Shown: positions 33,502 through 44,897 of the stretch, piece by piece
Layout of the letters: each line of letters starts with the position of its first letter
Numbering within the stretch: the first letter of the stretch is position 1
Assembly (NCBI GenBank): GCA_035048495.1
Contig: CM068545.1
Coordinates: 41,782,450 to 41,846,449, forward strand
DNA: 64,000 nt
Source: Euptelea pleiosperma
Lineage: Eukaryota; Streptophyta; Magnoliopsida; Ranunculales; Eupteleaceae
Direction: 5' to 3'
The notes under the pieces: model-generated
Databases searched by the model: none
Seen by the model: only the letters and a program-made list of their open reading frames with translations
Told to the model about the DNA's origin: nothing
Made by a program: the position numbers and the translations under genes

Positions 33502-35742
33502 TGTAATACCCTGAATATTTTTCAGGGTATTTTGAAAAAAAAAATTATGTTCATTTATTTATTTATTTAAGTATCAATGCTTACTTGTATGTTAGCTGAA
33601 TTATAATTATTGATGTGGGCCTTTATGACAAATTTATAAACTTTTTGGGCCTAAAAATGATCCTAATTAAAGCCTAGTTGATACCTATGTGTCTTAGGCC
33701 CATTTCTAACTCATTAGTAATCTAAAATAAGACTTTTAATATGTTAATAAATTTATCCCTTTTAAAGTAATGAAAATTACTATTAATTAATTGTTAAGAA
33801 TGTTAGTCCCACATCGGCTAGGTGGGAAAGTTGATGGTCTTAAAAACCTATAAATAAGGGTGAAGGCATAAGCTTCTTGGGGAGGATAAAACATTATTTT
33901 TTAAGAGAAAAAAACTAGCAAACAAAAATTAGCCGATTCTCTAAGTTTATGTGAGATAGAGTTTGTGCATCTTGACTTCTCTTAAATGATTATAAGTCGT
34001 GGATCTTCAGCCTTGACCAAGAGTTAGATCAGCTCTCCATTAAGGTAAGTACACTCTACAATGTTGAATATATTCATCAATAACTATAGTCTTGTAAATG
34101 ATTATATTATGTTTTTGGTGTATTCTTTTGAGATTTAATCTTATTCGTTAATCATATATGGATAAGCATCATAAATTCATATTTTTTTACATTTATTGTG
34201 GAAAATCGTTGCCCTTGGTGGAAAAATCTTTGCCCTTGGTGGAAAATCATTGCCTTTAATTGGAAATTGTCGCCCTTGGTGGGAAATCATTGCCTTTGGT
34301 TGGAAATATTTGCCCTTGGTTGGAATTCGTTGCCCTTGGTGGGAAGAAATAAGAAATATAGTGCATTTAACATCATCATCATCATCATCATGATTGTATA
34401 TTTCTTAAGATGTTAATCTTCTTATTGATATGGTGATTAACATGCTACACTAATTATGATGGGATTGTCATTATTGTTTTGTGTAATCGTTGTACTTTAC
34501 TGGGCTTTCGCTCATGGTATTACACTAAATTTTGTTGACCTCAGTAGGGAGAATACTTTGGATGAGACGGAATCGATTGATGGCGTAGAAATTGAAGAAG
34601 AGATTTTAATGCTTAAATGATTTAAGGGTTTTAATGATGTAATAATGAATTTTTTTCATGATTAGGGTTGTTGGGACAATCAATTGTTTGAATTGGACAT
34701 CTTAGGTTTTTCCAACATCCTACAAAGAAATATTCATAAAATATTCATACAGTAATATTTTAATATAATTCTAAAGCGGTTGGAACCATAATTCAATGTA
34801 GTATTTTATTATATTTTTTTATAATTTTATGAGTTATATAAGTAGGTACGGTTTGGCAGTAATCTCGAAATTTCTGTGCTGATTTTGCACAATCAGCACC
34901 CTTATTCTGACTTTAAACAAAATTTTGCATATATTATATGACCGAATCTGATTAAGGGGAAAATATAAAAGTTATAGATTTTTAAGTTACCTTACCATTC
35001 ATATATAGTGTGTCAACAGATTCAATAAGACATATTCTCTAGAGCCATTTTACTAAGAGGAGGTCAGAACTGCCTGACTGCAAAATATCTAATTTTTACA
35101 AACCTTTGTCTTAATTTTTTCCTAAGTTGTAAAATAGGACCATATGATTTTTATTACATGTAAATTTAGTTTATTTTGAGTAGATAAAAACCCATATATT
35201 ATTTGCTTGATTTGGATTCTGATCAAAACTGTAAAAAATTAATACAAGTGAAAATCTTACTTTTTACCTATTTTTGATGGTTACCGTTAGGGCTGAATTG
35301 AGAGTGGAGAACTGGCTCCAAAAATTTGTAAATGTCATTTTTAGCCAAAGTGTCTTTGTTAAAGTTGTATCTTATGATTTTTAGAATAAAACACTTGAAG
35401 AAAATAATTTTTTGACATACTTTGAATTTTGACTAAAAGTTGACCGTTTTCCCTACAACCACGAAAATTAAATTTCAAAATGATTTTAAACGATTGTTTT
35501 GACTTAAGTGCTTTCACAAAATATATTTCATATAAATATTAGGTAATTATAGAGACCCTAATTAGTGATTTTGACAAAAATTAAAATTTTGACTTTGATT
35601 TTGACTTTGGTTATTTCACTGAAATAACTTGTTTACGCTTCTGCATTATTTGGACTATTGGAGCTGAGCTGTTCGTCATCAATCACGATGGTAATTCTTG
35701 GTGTTTTATTTTATTTTTATATAGCAATTTATTTTTATTGCA
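33502..35742 (+). mobile_element. Tekay/Del-like Ty3/gypsy solo LTR
   Basis: It starts TGTAATACCCTGAA and ends TTTATTGCA. It contains gttagtcccacatcgg (about 33801) followed by a TATA box (cctataaataagg, about 33848), and actgggctttcgctca (about 34499). These are phrases I associate with Tekay/Del-type plant LTRs. It splits element D's LTR: flanks on both sides belong to the Athila-like family and GTTGCAG half-palindromes resume at about 35791. No interior is present. The five-base flanks (GCTGG/CCTTG) match poorly, so the exact ends are not certain. Confidence 0.65.
34198..34347. repeat. About 21-bp tandem repeat in the solo LTR
   Basis: About seven units of tgcccttggtggaaaatcat and variants. 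A (CAT)n microsatellite follows at about 34371-34391. Confidence 0.9.
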
Positions 35743-36639
35743 CCTTGGATCTTGGATAAATGGGCTTCCATAGGCATTCGGGTTCGATTGCAAGCCTGCA
35801 ACTCCAACACCATGTTCCTCAACTTGCTATTAGGCGTTACCTCCATCTCCTACCTACATACCGTCCATCCTGATCAACCTCACACCCTACCAACACAACA
35901 AGTGGCCGTCCATTCTTCCCACATTAGCACGCCCTTCACTCACTGGTTTGGGTTCTTCACGATCCAGCAAGCTCATTTCTACCAAAAGACCACCAGTGTT
36001 CTGATAGTCTATTCGCGGTACCTCCTTCTAAAGAGAACATAATAATTGGATCTTCACCATCCCAGATTGTGTTGCTTCCTTGTAGCAAGCGCTACCACAT
36101 GGTGCATCAAACTCCAATCATCTTCCACCACTTAGCACCGTCCAAATCTCATCCTCTATCCATCTTGGTTTGAGTTTCTAAACTCTCTTCTCTCTCTCTA
36201 ATATCTCATCATTTATTTAGTTTTAGTTATTTGTTTTATGTCTTTAGTAATTTTAGTCCAAGTTTGCTAAATGTAAGAGCAATTTGATATTAAATGAAGA
36301 TAGTTTAAATTCTCTGTATTTCTTGCGAGCTTGATTATTAGTCAGATAAATCACAAAATAAAATAAAATAAAAAAATTTCAACCTCATTCCCCGCCATTC
36401 TCATCTCTTCATTCACCTTTCTAAAAGCATTCCCATTCATTGTAGTAGCATTTTCTGTAAAAAAAAAAATCAGTTATTTCATGTCTTATTTGCGCTAATT
36501 CCTAACTCGCGGACGATATCCGACATGAACCACTATGCAAGAATTGTGAATTTTGCAGGATTAAAAGTGAATCGGATCATTAAAAATATTGTTGAGATTA
36601 GGGTTTCCGATCCTACGACACGGAAAATCCCTACTTTCA
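35743..36639 (+). mobile_element. Athila-like LTR (element D), segment 3
   Basis: C-rich sequence with a GTTGCAG half palindrome (about 35788-35805) is followed by T-rich sequence and a worn form of the conserved block (gcggacgatatccgaca, about 36509). Then come a ttttgcagg acceptor-like site (about 36555) and the end CCCTACTTTCA at 36639. The PBS follows two bases later. Confidence 0.8.
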
Positions 36640-37605
36640 AATGGCGTCATTGCCGCTCGGGTGTACGGGAGTGTAGAAAGGAAAGAAGATGACAGAATCA
36701 GAAAGCTGCTAAAGCGGGAAGATTCAGTGTTTTAGAAATTTTCTATTTCATTTTTTAGTTATTTTTAGCTACTTTTAATTACCATTTTTAATGCCTCGGA
36801 TGGCCGAGTGCAACTTGTAATAACTTAGGATACTTTTTTTTTGAATATTTGCTAGATCTTGTTCTAGGGTTTTTTTAGAAACCTTAGATTGAGTGATAAT
36901 TCAAAAATACCAAAAATAATATGATGCTTATTTTCTGCTATTTTTAGTTTGATTTTAGGAATTTTGGATTTTGGAAAGTTTCCAGAAATAAAGGGATTTA
37001 AAAATTAGGGTTTCCATTTTAGGAAATTCCAAATTTAGAGAAATTCTACTCTTAGAAATTCTCATATTTTTGGACAGTCCTAGAATAGAAATATTCTAAT
37101 TTTCAAAATTTTCTTAATTTAGAAAATTTTCAAATTCAATCGGGAGTGCAATCTCGCACAACTTGGAAGGTTTTCAAACCCTAATTTGGAACAAACTCAG
37201 CACTTGCCAAAAATTCATTGTGTATTGTGTGCAACCCTAAAAAGGCAAGTTTCTTCCAAACAATTCTCCATCCCTGGACCATTGATCTAATCATTGTGTG
37301 TAGGAACACGATTCGTGTGTGGGTAGGGAGCGAAAGCTCAAAGAGGTGGAGTCGGGCCCAAGCCCATTTGGATACCCCCTCCCTATTCCACGGAGGCGAC
37401 CACGTGGAGTGGCCTGTGGGAGGTAAGTTCCTTCCCTCTCCTTGAGTGCGATACTGTGCAATTGGGTGCATTACAGTGTCGCTTGTTTATTTGCTTTTGT
37501 AAAAAGTTAATCAACTTGCATGGATGGCCGCTAATTAATGAACCCTAATTGAGCAGACCCAGCTCCTTTTAAAATTGGTGGGATTTCATCACCCACCTCA
37601 TCACT
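36640..37605 (+). mobile_element. Leader of element D with PBS
   Basis: The PBS-like tggcgtcattgccgctcgg begins at 36642, two mismatches from the better copy at 50511. The leader matches those at 46936-47793 and 50526-52100. At 37380-37395 it shows the uninterrupted ccctccctattccacgg site into which the 14.3-kb element inserted in another copy. It is cut at 37605 by a reverse LTR, after ctcatcac. No gag is reached. Confidence 0.8.
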
Positions 37606-38394
37606 TGAAAGTAGGATTTTTCTACATCGTTGGATTCGGAAACCCTAATTTCAACACATTTGTAAATTATCCGATCTTTCTTGTAAAATATGGAGATTTT
37701 GTATAGGGATTCATGTCGGATGTCGATCCGCACTCGAGATTAATCATATTAGCGCATTAAGGAAGATAAAATGATGGATTTTTATAGGAAAAACATGGAG
37801 AATATGGAGAGGTGAGAGTGGTGAATTTGTGAATTTTTAAAACATCATTTTTGGATTTTTAGAGAGAGATTATTAAGCTAATATAAGCGAGACAAAATTA
37901 ATAAAAAAAATGCAAGACTATGATAAAAATTTAGAAATTTTACTTATTGATCAAAACTTCGAATTATAGTGCATAAATTAAAAATAAAGCAAATAAATTG
38001 AAACTAAGAAAAAGAGAAGAGAGAGAAATGGTAATTCCTAGAGATATAAAGTGGTGAGGAGAGATAAACTAAAGAGAGAGTGAAAAACTTAGGAAAAAAA
38101 GGAGAAGAATCTCACCATAGACTTACCGATGAACGATCGGATCAACCTAGTGAGTGGTTAGGCCTGGGTGATTGGCCAATGAATGGGTCAAGATGTGGAG
38201 CATGAACGGTGCATGAAATGTAAAGGGTTGCAAGCTCGTGGTGTGTGAACCTTGCCGGTTCATTGGTGGAGAAGCTGTGCATGGCAGCGTGAATGGGTTG
38301 GGGGGCTTGGAGGAGCTTGATCTACAGCGCTATGGGAGTTGCAGGTAGGGGCGCCACTCACCTCCTCCTCCTCTCTTCATCTTCCTCTTCTTTC

Positions 38395-38425
<31 letters not shown>

Positions 38426-39581
38426 CTTTCTTTGCTGTTCTCTTTTCTTTTTTTTTTCTTTTCTTTTGAGAGGGAGAGAAAATAGCGGTGTGGGAGGCGG
38501 CTTTGACGGGCTGGAGTTGCAGGTTGCAACTCCAGCAACCGTTGGAGATGAAGGAGAAGGCGGCTGCTGGTGGTGCAGGCTAGTGCAGCAACATTTTGAA
38601 GTGGAGGATGGTGGCTGCCTGGTCTTGGATGGCGCTAATGGAGGGCGATCCGGCGGCTAGTGGTAGAGGCGGTAGAAGAGGCGGTAAGAAAAGGAGGAGA
38701 CGGTCATTAGGATTTGGGGGTATGGTGGTGGAACCGTTGGATCTTGAGGTCAGATCATGTGGAAGAGAGGTGAGAGGGTTCATGAAAACCATTGGGTGGA
38801 GTGCACCATATCATTCCCTTCACCTTCCTCTTTTGTTCTCTAACACTTTGACGCCTCCACACTTGTCTCCTATTCTTATTCTTGCCATATTAATGGGTCC
38901 CATTACTTGGCAAAAAATTGAGAAGTTGCTTCCCAATGAATCACGTCCAGCCATGCCAATCCTTTCCCAATTGTCCACTACACAGTGTTTTTGTAAGGGA
39001 AATCCAACCATTTTCTTCACTTAGAGAACATCTTTCCTTTACCAAATATTATTGCCACAACTACCCCTATCATTTGGGTTTAAGTCAGAACTTTTCTTAT
39101 TTCATTTGGAATATCACCCTTTATATCCACCACTAGCAGCAAATCTGCTTTGTTAACACACTCCTTGGAAACCATTCCTTGTAAGGGTACACGTCCGGCT
39201 CTTTTGAACACCACCCATGCTAAACATCTCATCTTTAATGCTAATCATCTTGCTTCATCGTCACCCTTTGTAATATAAACCATTCAATATGTGGGTGCTC
39301 TCCGTCATGTGTACATACCATAGGTTGCCACTTATCTAAAATTGCACATACTCCATTTTCTTTATAGATCAATAACCAACAACTATTATTAGAAACCACA
39401 TGGGTCCCATCTTTTAAGCAACTTCTCACAACTTTCAATAATGTAGCTGCCATCGTGATGGTGATTCATTGGTTCAGCACTTCCATATGTGTTTGGTACC
39501 CAGACGTTGCTAATTCAAAATGGCCATCTTTCTTCATTGCCTGTTATTACTCTTGCTTCGCTGAATTAGCAACTTGCGTTC
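37606..39581 (-). mobile_element. Reverse Athila-like LTR, main segment
   Basis: It begins tgaaagtaggattttt, the reverse complement of the family LTR end. It carries the conserved block (tgtcggatgtcgatccgcac, about 37708), a minus-strand splice-donor-like GGTAAGT (about 38123), a CT-rich tract (38395-38462) and a palindrome at 38510-38536. It is interrupted at 39581 by another reverse LTR and resumes at 42144. Confidence 0.82.
38510..38536. repeat. Short LTR palindrome, CTGG/CCAG-type arms
   Basis: The arms gctggagttgca and tgcaactccagc pair fully. Compared with gccgg/ccggc, both arms changed at the same pair. Confidence 0.8.
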
Positions 39582-40155
39582 TGAAACTAGGATTTTTCGA
39601 CGTCGTTGGTTACAGAAACCCTAGAATCAACAAGATTTGTAATGTGATCCGAGCCTCAAAATTCCTACAAAATTACAGGCTTTGTATAGTGATTCGTGTC
39701 GGATGTCGATCCGCACTCGAGGGTAGTTAGCGCATGTAGATAACATAAAATGACGGATTTTTCTCAGAAATTTCTACCAAAGAGGATGGAGGGGTGAGAA
39801 TGGTGGTTTTGGATTTTTAAAATATCTTGGGTGATTTTTAGAGAGAGAATTTCCCAAAATCAATTAAAACACGAAAATGCCAAATACAAAACTTCTTTGA
39901 ATCTAAGATGCTCACGCTCATTAATCTTGCACTAATCACTAAACATGACTAGAAAGCCTTAAAAGAAATGGAAGAGATCCATATAGAAAAAATGAGAGAG
40001 TTTAGAGAGAGAAAATAGAATTAGAGAGAAGTTAAGAAAATCTAATCTTTATAGAGATAAATCAAACTACTTTTTATTGATTCAAGACAATTGCTTACAT
40101 CAAGAGAGTTGATTAATAAAAACAAAGTAAATAACTACAATTTAACTAGAAAGAA

Positions 40156-40156
<1 letters not shown>

Positions 40157-40190
<34 letters not shown>
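40157..40190. repeat. (GA)n microsatellite
   Basis: About 17 uninterrupted GA units. Confidence 0.95.
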
Positions 40191-40194
<4 letters not shown>

Positions 40195-40996
40195 GTGTAG
40201 ACGAACTAGCGAGAGAGAGAAGGGTCGTACCAAGATGGATGCAGCAAGGAGAAGTGCGCTGCATGAACCGAGGTAAAGCTGGTGGAACGTTGCTGATGTG
40301 AAGAGGAGGGTGGCCTGCAGGCGCTAATGGTGATGTGGGATGAGTGGCTGGTGATGACGGTCCTTGCTTGTGGACTGTGGTAGGCGGTCCAATCAGGTGA
40401 GAGATCTGCCTCTCCCTCCTTTTCTTTTCCACTTCTCTTTTCTTTTTCTTTTTCTTTTTTGACTCTTTTTGAGAATAGAAAGTGAGAGGGGGCGGCAATG
40501 AGATTGGGAGAGAGTGGAAGAAAATGTGGTTGCAGGCTGGGCAGTGTGGATAAGGTGGTGGCTGGCTATGAGTGGTTGGAGTTGTAAGCACACCTGCAAG
40601 TGGTGGCTGGGAGGTCGCACAGCAGCAAGAGAAATTTTTTTTTTGGTACGTTGCAAACCAGCACGTGGGATGGAGATCAAGACGTGGTGGAGTCTTTTGG
40701 CAGCGAACTGCCATTGGAAGATGTGGAGATGGGGAGTGGCTGCAGGCAGAGGGATGGCTTGGCAATAGCCAAGGTGAAGGGAGGAGGCAGCAAGCTATAG
40801 CAGGCGGTGGTTGCTGGTGAAACGGACTGGAGTTGCAGGTTGCAACTCCACGTTAAAGAGAGATGGAGGCTGCTGGTTCGGGTGGTGATGGGGGCGGCAG
40901 TAATGGAAGCTGCTGCTCCGTTGCAAGAGGATGGCGAGGTCGTTAATGGAGGGGTAAGGGGTGGCCAGCAAGAGATGGTGGAGGAGATCTTGATCG

Positions 40997-41023
40997 GCCG
41001 GAGTTGCAGCCTGCAACTCCGGC
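40997..41023. repeat. Short LTR palindrome
   Basis: The arms are gccggagttgcag and ctgcaactccggc, with almost no loop. Confidence 0.8.
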
Positions 41024-42143
41024 AACAACTTGGTGAAGATGAAGAAGACGAAAAAGAAGAAGAAGAAGAAAGGGAAGGAAGAAGAGAAAGAAAACGTGGG
41101 GGCTTGATAGGAGGAGATGGGGAAAGGGATTGAAGGGGGATTAGGGTTCCAAAGAACCCTTCTCCTTCCCCTTTTAAAGCTCCCTAGTTTCCATTAATGG
41201 AAATTAGGGAATTTTTTAAAAAAATATTAATTTTTTTTTTTTAAGTAAAACACTACTTTTCTTTGGGGAATGTCCCCATTTAGTAGACCCCCCATTTTTT
41301 AAAATTTAATTAAAATTATTTTGAAATTCACGGGGTCCACTAACTGGTCAGACAACGGGTCAATGATGATGGGCCCGGCTACTGGCCCACATGGATTGAT
41401 GATGTCCATCGTCTCACAAGATGATGTGACAGACACTCTGATGGCGATCGGATGGATGGTGACTTGATTGGGACCCAGATTGGTAGATCGACGGATCTAG
41501 AAGATTCGAGCTGATGGGCAGGAGTTCTGGGGTTAGGTCAGAAGATTCGAGGACTGAGAGATGAAGAGAAAGAGAATAAGGAGAGATGAGAGAGAAAGTA
41601 TCAGAAAATGGAGATAAAAGTATTGGCAGAGGGTCTAGAACCCTGGTCTTCACTATGACCATCCTCACGCTTCTCCAGTAGAGTAGACTATCATTCCTTG
41701 CTGATTCATGTGGCTTTAAACACTTTGGTCCGTCTTTTGGTCATTGGCTCTCCTACTCTCTTCATTCTTTGGGCCGGCTTTTTGGTCCTCTTATTCAGCC
41801 TATATTTGGACCATATCTTCTAGTCATAGCATGTGGGCTCTTTAAGCTTTGATAATTGGCTTTCCTGATCGATGTGGGCTCGCAAGTCTCGAGAATTGTC
41901 CCATCGGGGTTTCCTGTGACAGAAGAAGTGCGTAATGAGACTCTATCAGAATGACTTTATGTCTAGACTTCCGAAAATGTGTTTAATGCATGCAAATATA
42001 CCATTTCGTCCAGAAAAGTGTGTTCTACGCAACAAAAGAGACTATTACGTAGAAAAGTAGATAAATAGAGCATTTTAACGTAGGAGAATGCAATAACGCT
42101 AAAAGGATAATTGCTTAAAATAAGCACTTGTGAGCGAATATCA

Positions 42144-42539
42144 CCTTCTCTGAAGTAGCATCTCGATTTGGTGTTCCTCATGCCACCCAGTATCTGGGTT
42201 CATCTTGCATTAATTGTTGGATGCTTCTATATATGGCAACTGTGTGGATCCACCTTTTCTCTCTTTTGATTCTTCTTCAAGCATCTTCCAATGACGATCT
42301 TCATTCTTGGCCTGCAATTTGATGTTGTGACCACTAGTCTTTTATACTCTCATGATTGACCGATCTGTATCTTAATAGAATAGCATGCTGGCTTATTAAG
42401 CTTCTGTGCTTGATCGTAGGCCTGCCAGTCTCGAGAATCATCTGATCGAGTTTTCTGCAATAACAAAAAAGTGCGTTATGAGACTTAATTAGAATAGCTT
42501 TATATCTAGACTTCTGAAAATGTGTTTAATACATGCGAA
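42144..42539 (-). mobile_element. Reverse Athila-like LTR, end segment (truncated)
   Basis: This is the continuation of 37606-39581. On the minus strand it is U3 sequence up to cgcatgtattaaacacat. The last roughly 110 bases, to the LTR tip, are missing because a CACTA end begins at 42540. Confidence 0.75.
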
Positions 42540-43200
42540 CACTACAAGAAAACTGGCTTATAGTAACGGACTTTTACCGACGACCACCTATAACCGTCGG
42601 TATTGGTAATTATAACGACGGTCACAAATCGCACCGTTGCTAAAAAACCAGGCAAGGATCGCAGGAAAATATGGTGAGAAAATTTGGGGTTTATAGCGAC
42701 GATTTTAAGTTGACTGTCGGTATACATGGTTTTTACGGACGGCTGCATAGTTGACTGATATTCGCTCAAAAGTGCTTATTTTAACCCATTATCCTTATAG
42801 CGATGTCGCGTTCTCACACATAAAATTTGTATACCGACGGTCACATGGCCATCGGTAAAAAGACTAGTATAAATAAAAAAAAATTTCAGTCATTCCATTT
42901 GTGCGAACGCTCTCCTCCCAAACCCATTTCCTCCTCCTCCCAAACCCCTCTCCTCCTCCTCCTCCTAAACCCCTTCTCTTCTTGCCATATATTCTCCGCC
43001 ACCCACTACCACTGCTGCTTCAAGCCTCACCGTCGCTGCTACTGCCACTATTGCTACTCCAAAGCCACCGCCGCTGCTACCACCGCCGCACGTTGCTGCT
43101 ACAGCTGCCGCTACTTCTCCAATAAGTTTTCTCCTCCCTCTCCCTCTTTCAACCCTTTGGGTCTTTGTACCCTAAATAATGGTCAGTAATGCTCAAAATC
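42540..43200 (+). mobile_element. CACTA-family 5' end fragment
   Basis: It starts CACTACAAGAAAA and has a second type of subterminal repeat (accgacgg, taacgacgg and complements) between about 42570 and 42865. This differs from the tagtggcgac repeats of the larger element, so it is another CACTA family. A C-rich stretch follows. No matching TTCTTGTAGTG end is seen downstream, so the right end is lost or beyond recognition. The right boundary given is approximate. Confidence 0.65.
42756..42828 (+). mobile_element. Isolated 5' tip of the Athila-like LTR inside the CACTA fragment
   Basis: Only about 70 bases of LTR start (tgatattcgctcaaaagtgc and on) are present. CACTA subterminal repeats lie on both sides (accgacgg again at about 42833). 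No LTR 3' end accompanies it. Confidence 0.65.
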
Positions 43201-43219
43201 CATGGGGGCTCCGTTGATA

Positions 43220-43844
43220 GCCCTAAAATGATAGGATCCATTATAGGACATAATAGGGAGCCACGTGGCACACTCTTAGAGGACTCTGACCGTATGGATG
43301 TTTGGCCAATCCATAGGTCGACCTACAAACCAAAAATCAGTCTGATTATAGTGATATCTAGGCGTTGAATTGGTTTTATTTTCATGGGTTGATCTCAACT
43401 AGTCGGAATTTGAGCAGTATTTTTAGGCTGATTTTTGGTTTCTAGGTTCACCTAGGGATTAGGCAAACATCCATAGGTCAACCTACAAATCAAAATTCAG
43501 TCTGATTAGTGATTTTTAGAGCGTTGAATTGGATTTATTTTCATTGGTTGATCTCAACTAGTTGGAATTTGAGTAGTATTTTCAGGCAAATTTTTGATTT
43601 CTAGGTCCACCTAGGGATTAGCCAAACATCCATAGGTTGACCTACAAACCAAAAATCAGTCTGATTAGTGATTTCTAGGCGTTGAATTGGACTTATTTTC
43701 ATGGGTTGATCTCTTTTTTCAATCTAATTTTTGGTTTGTAGATCCACCTAGGGATTAGCCAAACATCTATATGGTCAGGGTCCTCTAATAGTATGCCACA
43801 TGGCTCTCTATTGTGTCCTGTAACGGATCCTGTCATTTTAGGGC
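43220..43844. mobile_element. Long-TIR fold-back element
   Basis: The left gccctaaaatgataggatcc mirrors the right ggatcctgtcattttagggc. The similarity extends about 100 bp inward (including gagccacgtggcacac and its counterpart). The centre holds three tandem units of about 150-165 bp with caaaaatcagtctgatta and ggttgatctcaacta. Related units occur in the large CACTA element near 24960-25260. No coding capacity is seen. Confidence 0.7.
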
Positions 43845-44897
43845 TTTTGGTGATTGCAATTGAGAACACATATTTCAATCAAGTGAGAAAATAAAGGCGT
43901 ATTTCAGGTGGAAATGAATTTTGGGCTTAGTAGGGAAAATTATCTAGATTTAAATGGTTTGGCAGGGAAAATTATACAAATTTAAAATGGCTATCTAATG
44001 ATGGACAATTGTGTTTTCCCAAGGAAAATGATATTTTCCCACTTAGGCGTATTTGATTACACAGAAATTCTTTCGAGAAAATATATCTAGGAAATGCCTT
44101 TCTAGCCATAGATTTAGTACTTCTTAGGACATGATTCTAGCCGTTGGATTTAAACAAGTTTTTTTGGGTAGTAAATCCAATAGCTAGAAATCATCAATTA
44201 AGCTGGATTTTAGTGTGTTTATCCACCAGTAGGTGGGCTGAACATTCATGCAGTCATTGGTCCCAAAAAATGATCTATGTAGGGCCATGAGTATCCTCTA
44301 CATCGACTGCACCGGGGTCCTGTGCATCTAAATTATCAAGAATAGGACTCTTGTGGCCCTACATAAATTATTTTTGGGCCTAATGACTGTGTGGATGTTC
44401 AGCCCACCTATTGGTGGATAAACACACTAAAAATCAGCTTGAATGATGATTTTTACCCATTGGATTTACTACTCAAAAAACATGGTTGAATCCAATGGCT
44501 AGAATCAAACCTAAAAAGTTGGGTTTGTATATCCAACAAGGGGATGTGCTAAACATCCATGTGGTTGGTGGGCCGGGGCCTTCTCCCACTTTGGGCTTTC
44601 TAGGTCTACCTCCATTGGCCTTATGGTAGAGATGGCCCTGTGTATAGTGAGGTATATCGTCAACATTGATGATGGACATTCGGAAGCAAAGTTCTACTCT
44701 ATTGGACCCACTTTAGAGTTAGATCTAGGGGGCGTTTGGGAACGAGAAGAAGAAGAACTTTTACTTGTAGTACAAGTTAATAGTCGATTTCTAACATCCA
44801 AAAAGTTTGAAGTTAGTTTGGCAAAATACTAACTTATAAGTCAATAAGTCTAAACTTTAGTTTGTTTTTGCTTTGTCAAAACAATGACTAATGTGTG
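43845..44897. repeat. AT-rich spacer with dispersed repeat units
   Basis: The stretch around 44370-44540 matches about 27470-27620 inside the CACTA element (gcccacctattggtggat and on). ORFs such as 44473-44679 show no domain. Confidence 0.5.

Larger units (their letters stand above)
39582..42143 (-). mobile_element. Reverse Athila-like solo LTR, TSD CGTTC/CCTTC
   Basis: It begins tgaaactaggatttttcg and ends gcgaatatca, both LTR termini in reverse. The flanks CGTTC (39577-39581) and CCTTC (42144-42148) are a target duplication with one mismatch. It contains a (GA)n microsatellite (40157-40190), palindromes at 40827-40850 and 40997-41023, the promoter palindrome and TATA-like box on the minus strand (about 41170-41210), and the T-arm-like motif (about 41630-41645). 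No interior is present. Confidence 0.88.

Noticed and set aside
33502..35742. Clean target duplication around the Tekay-like LTR
   Set aside because: GCTGG and CCTTG share only three of five bases. The duplication is either eroded or the ends are misplaced.
40142..40765. 207-codon minus-strand ORF
   Set aside because: It includes the (GA)n microsatellite and CT-rich LTR sequence, so it is a composition artefact.
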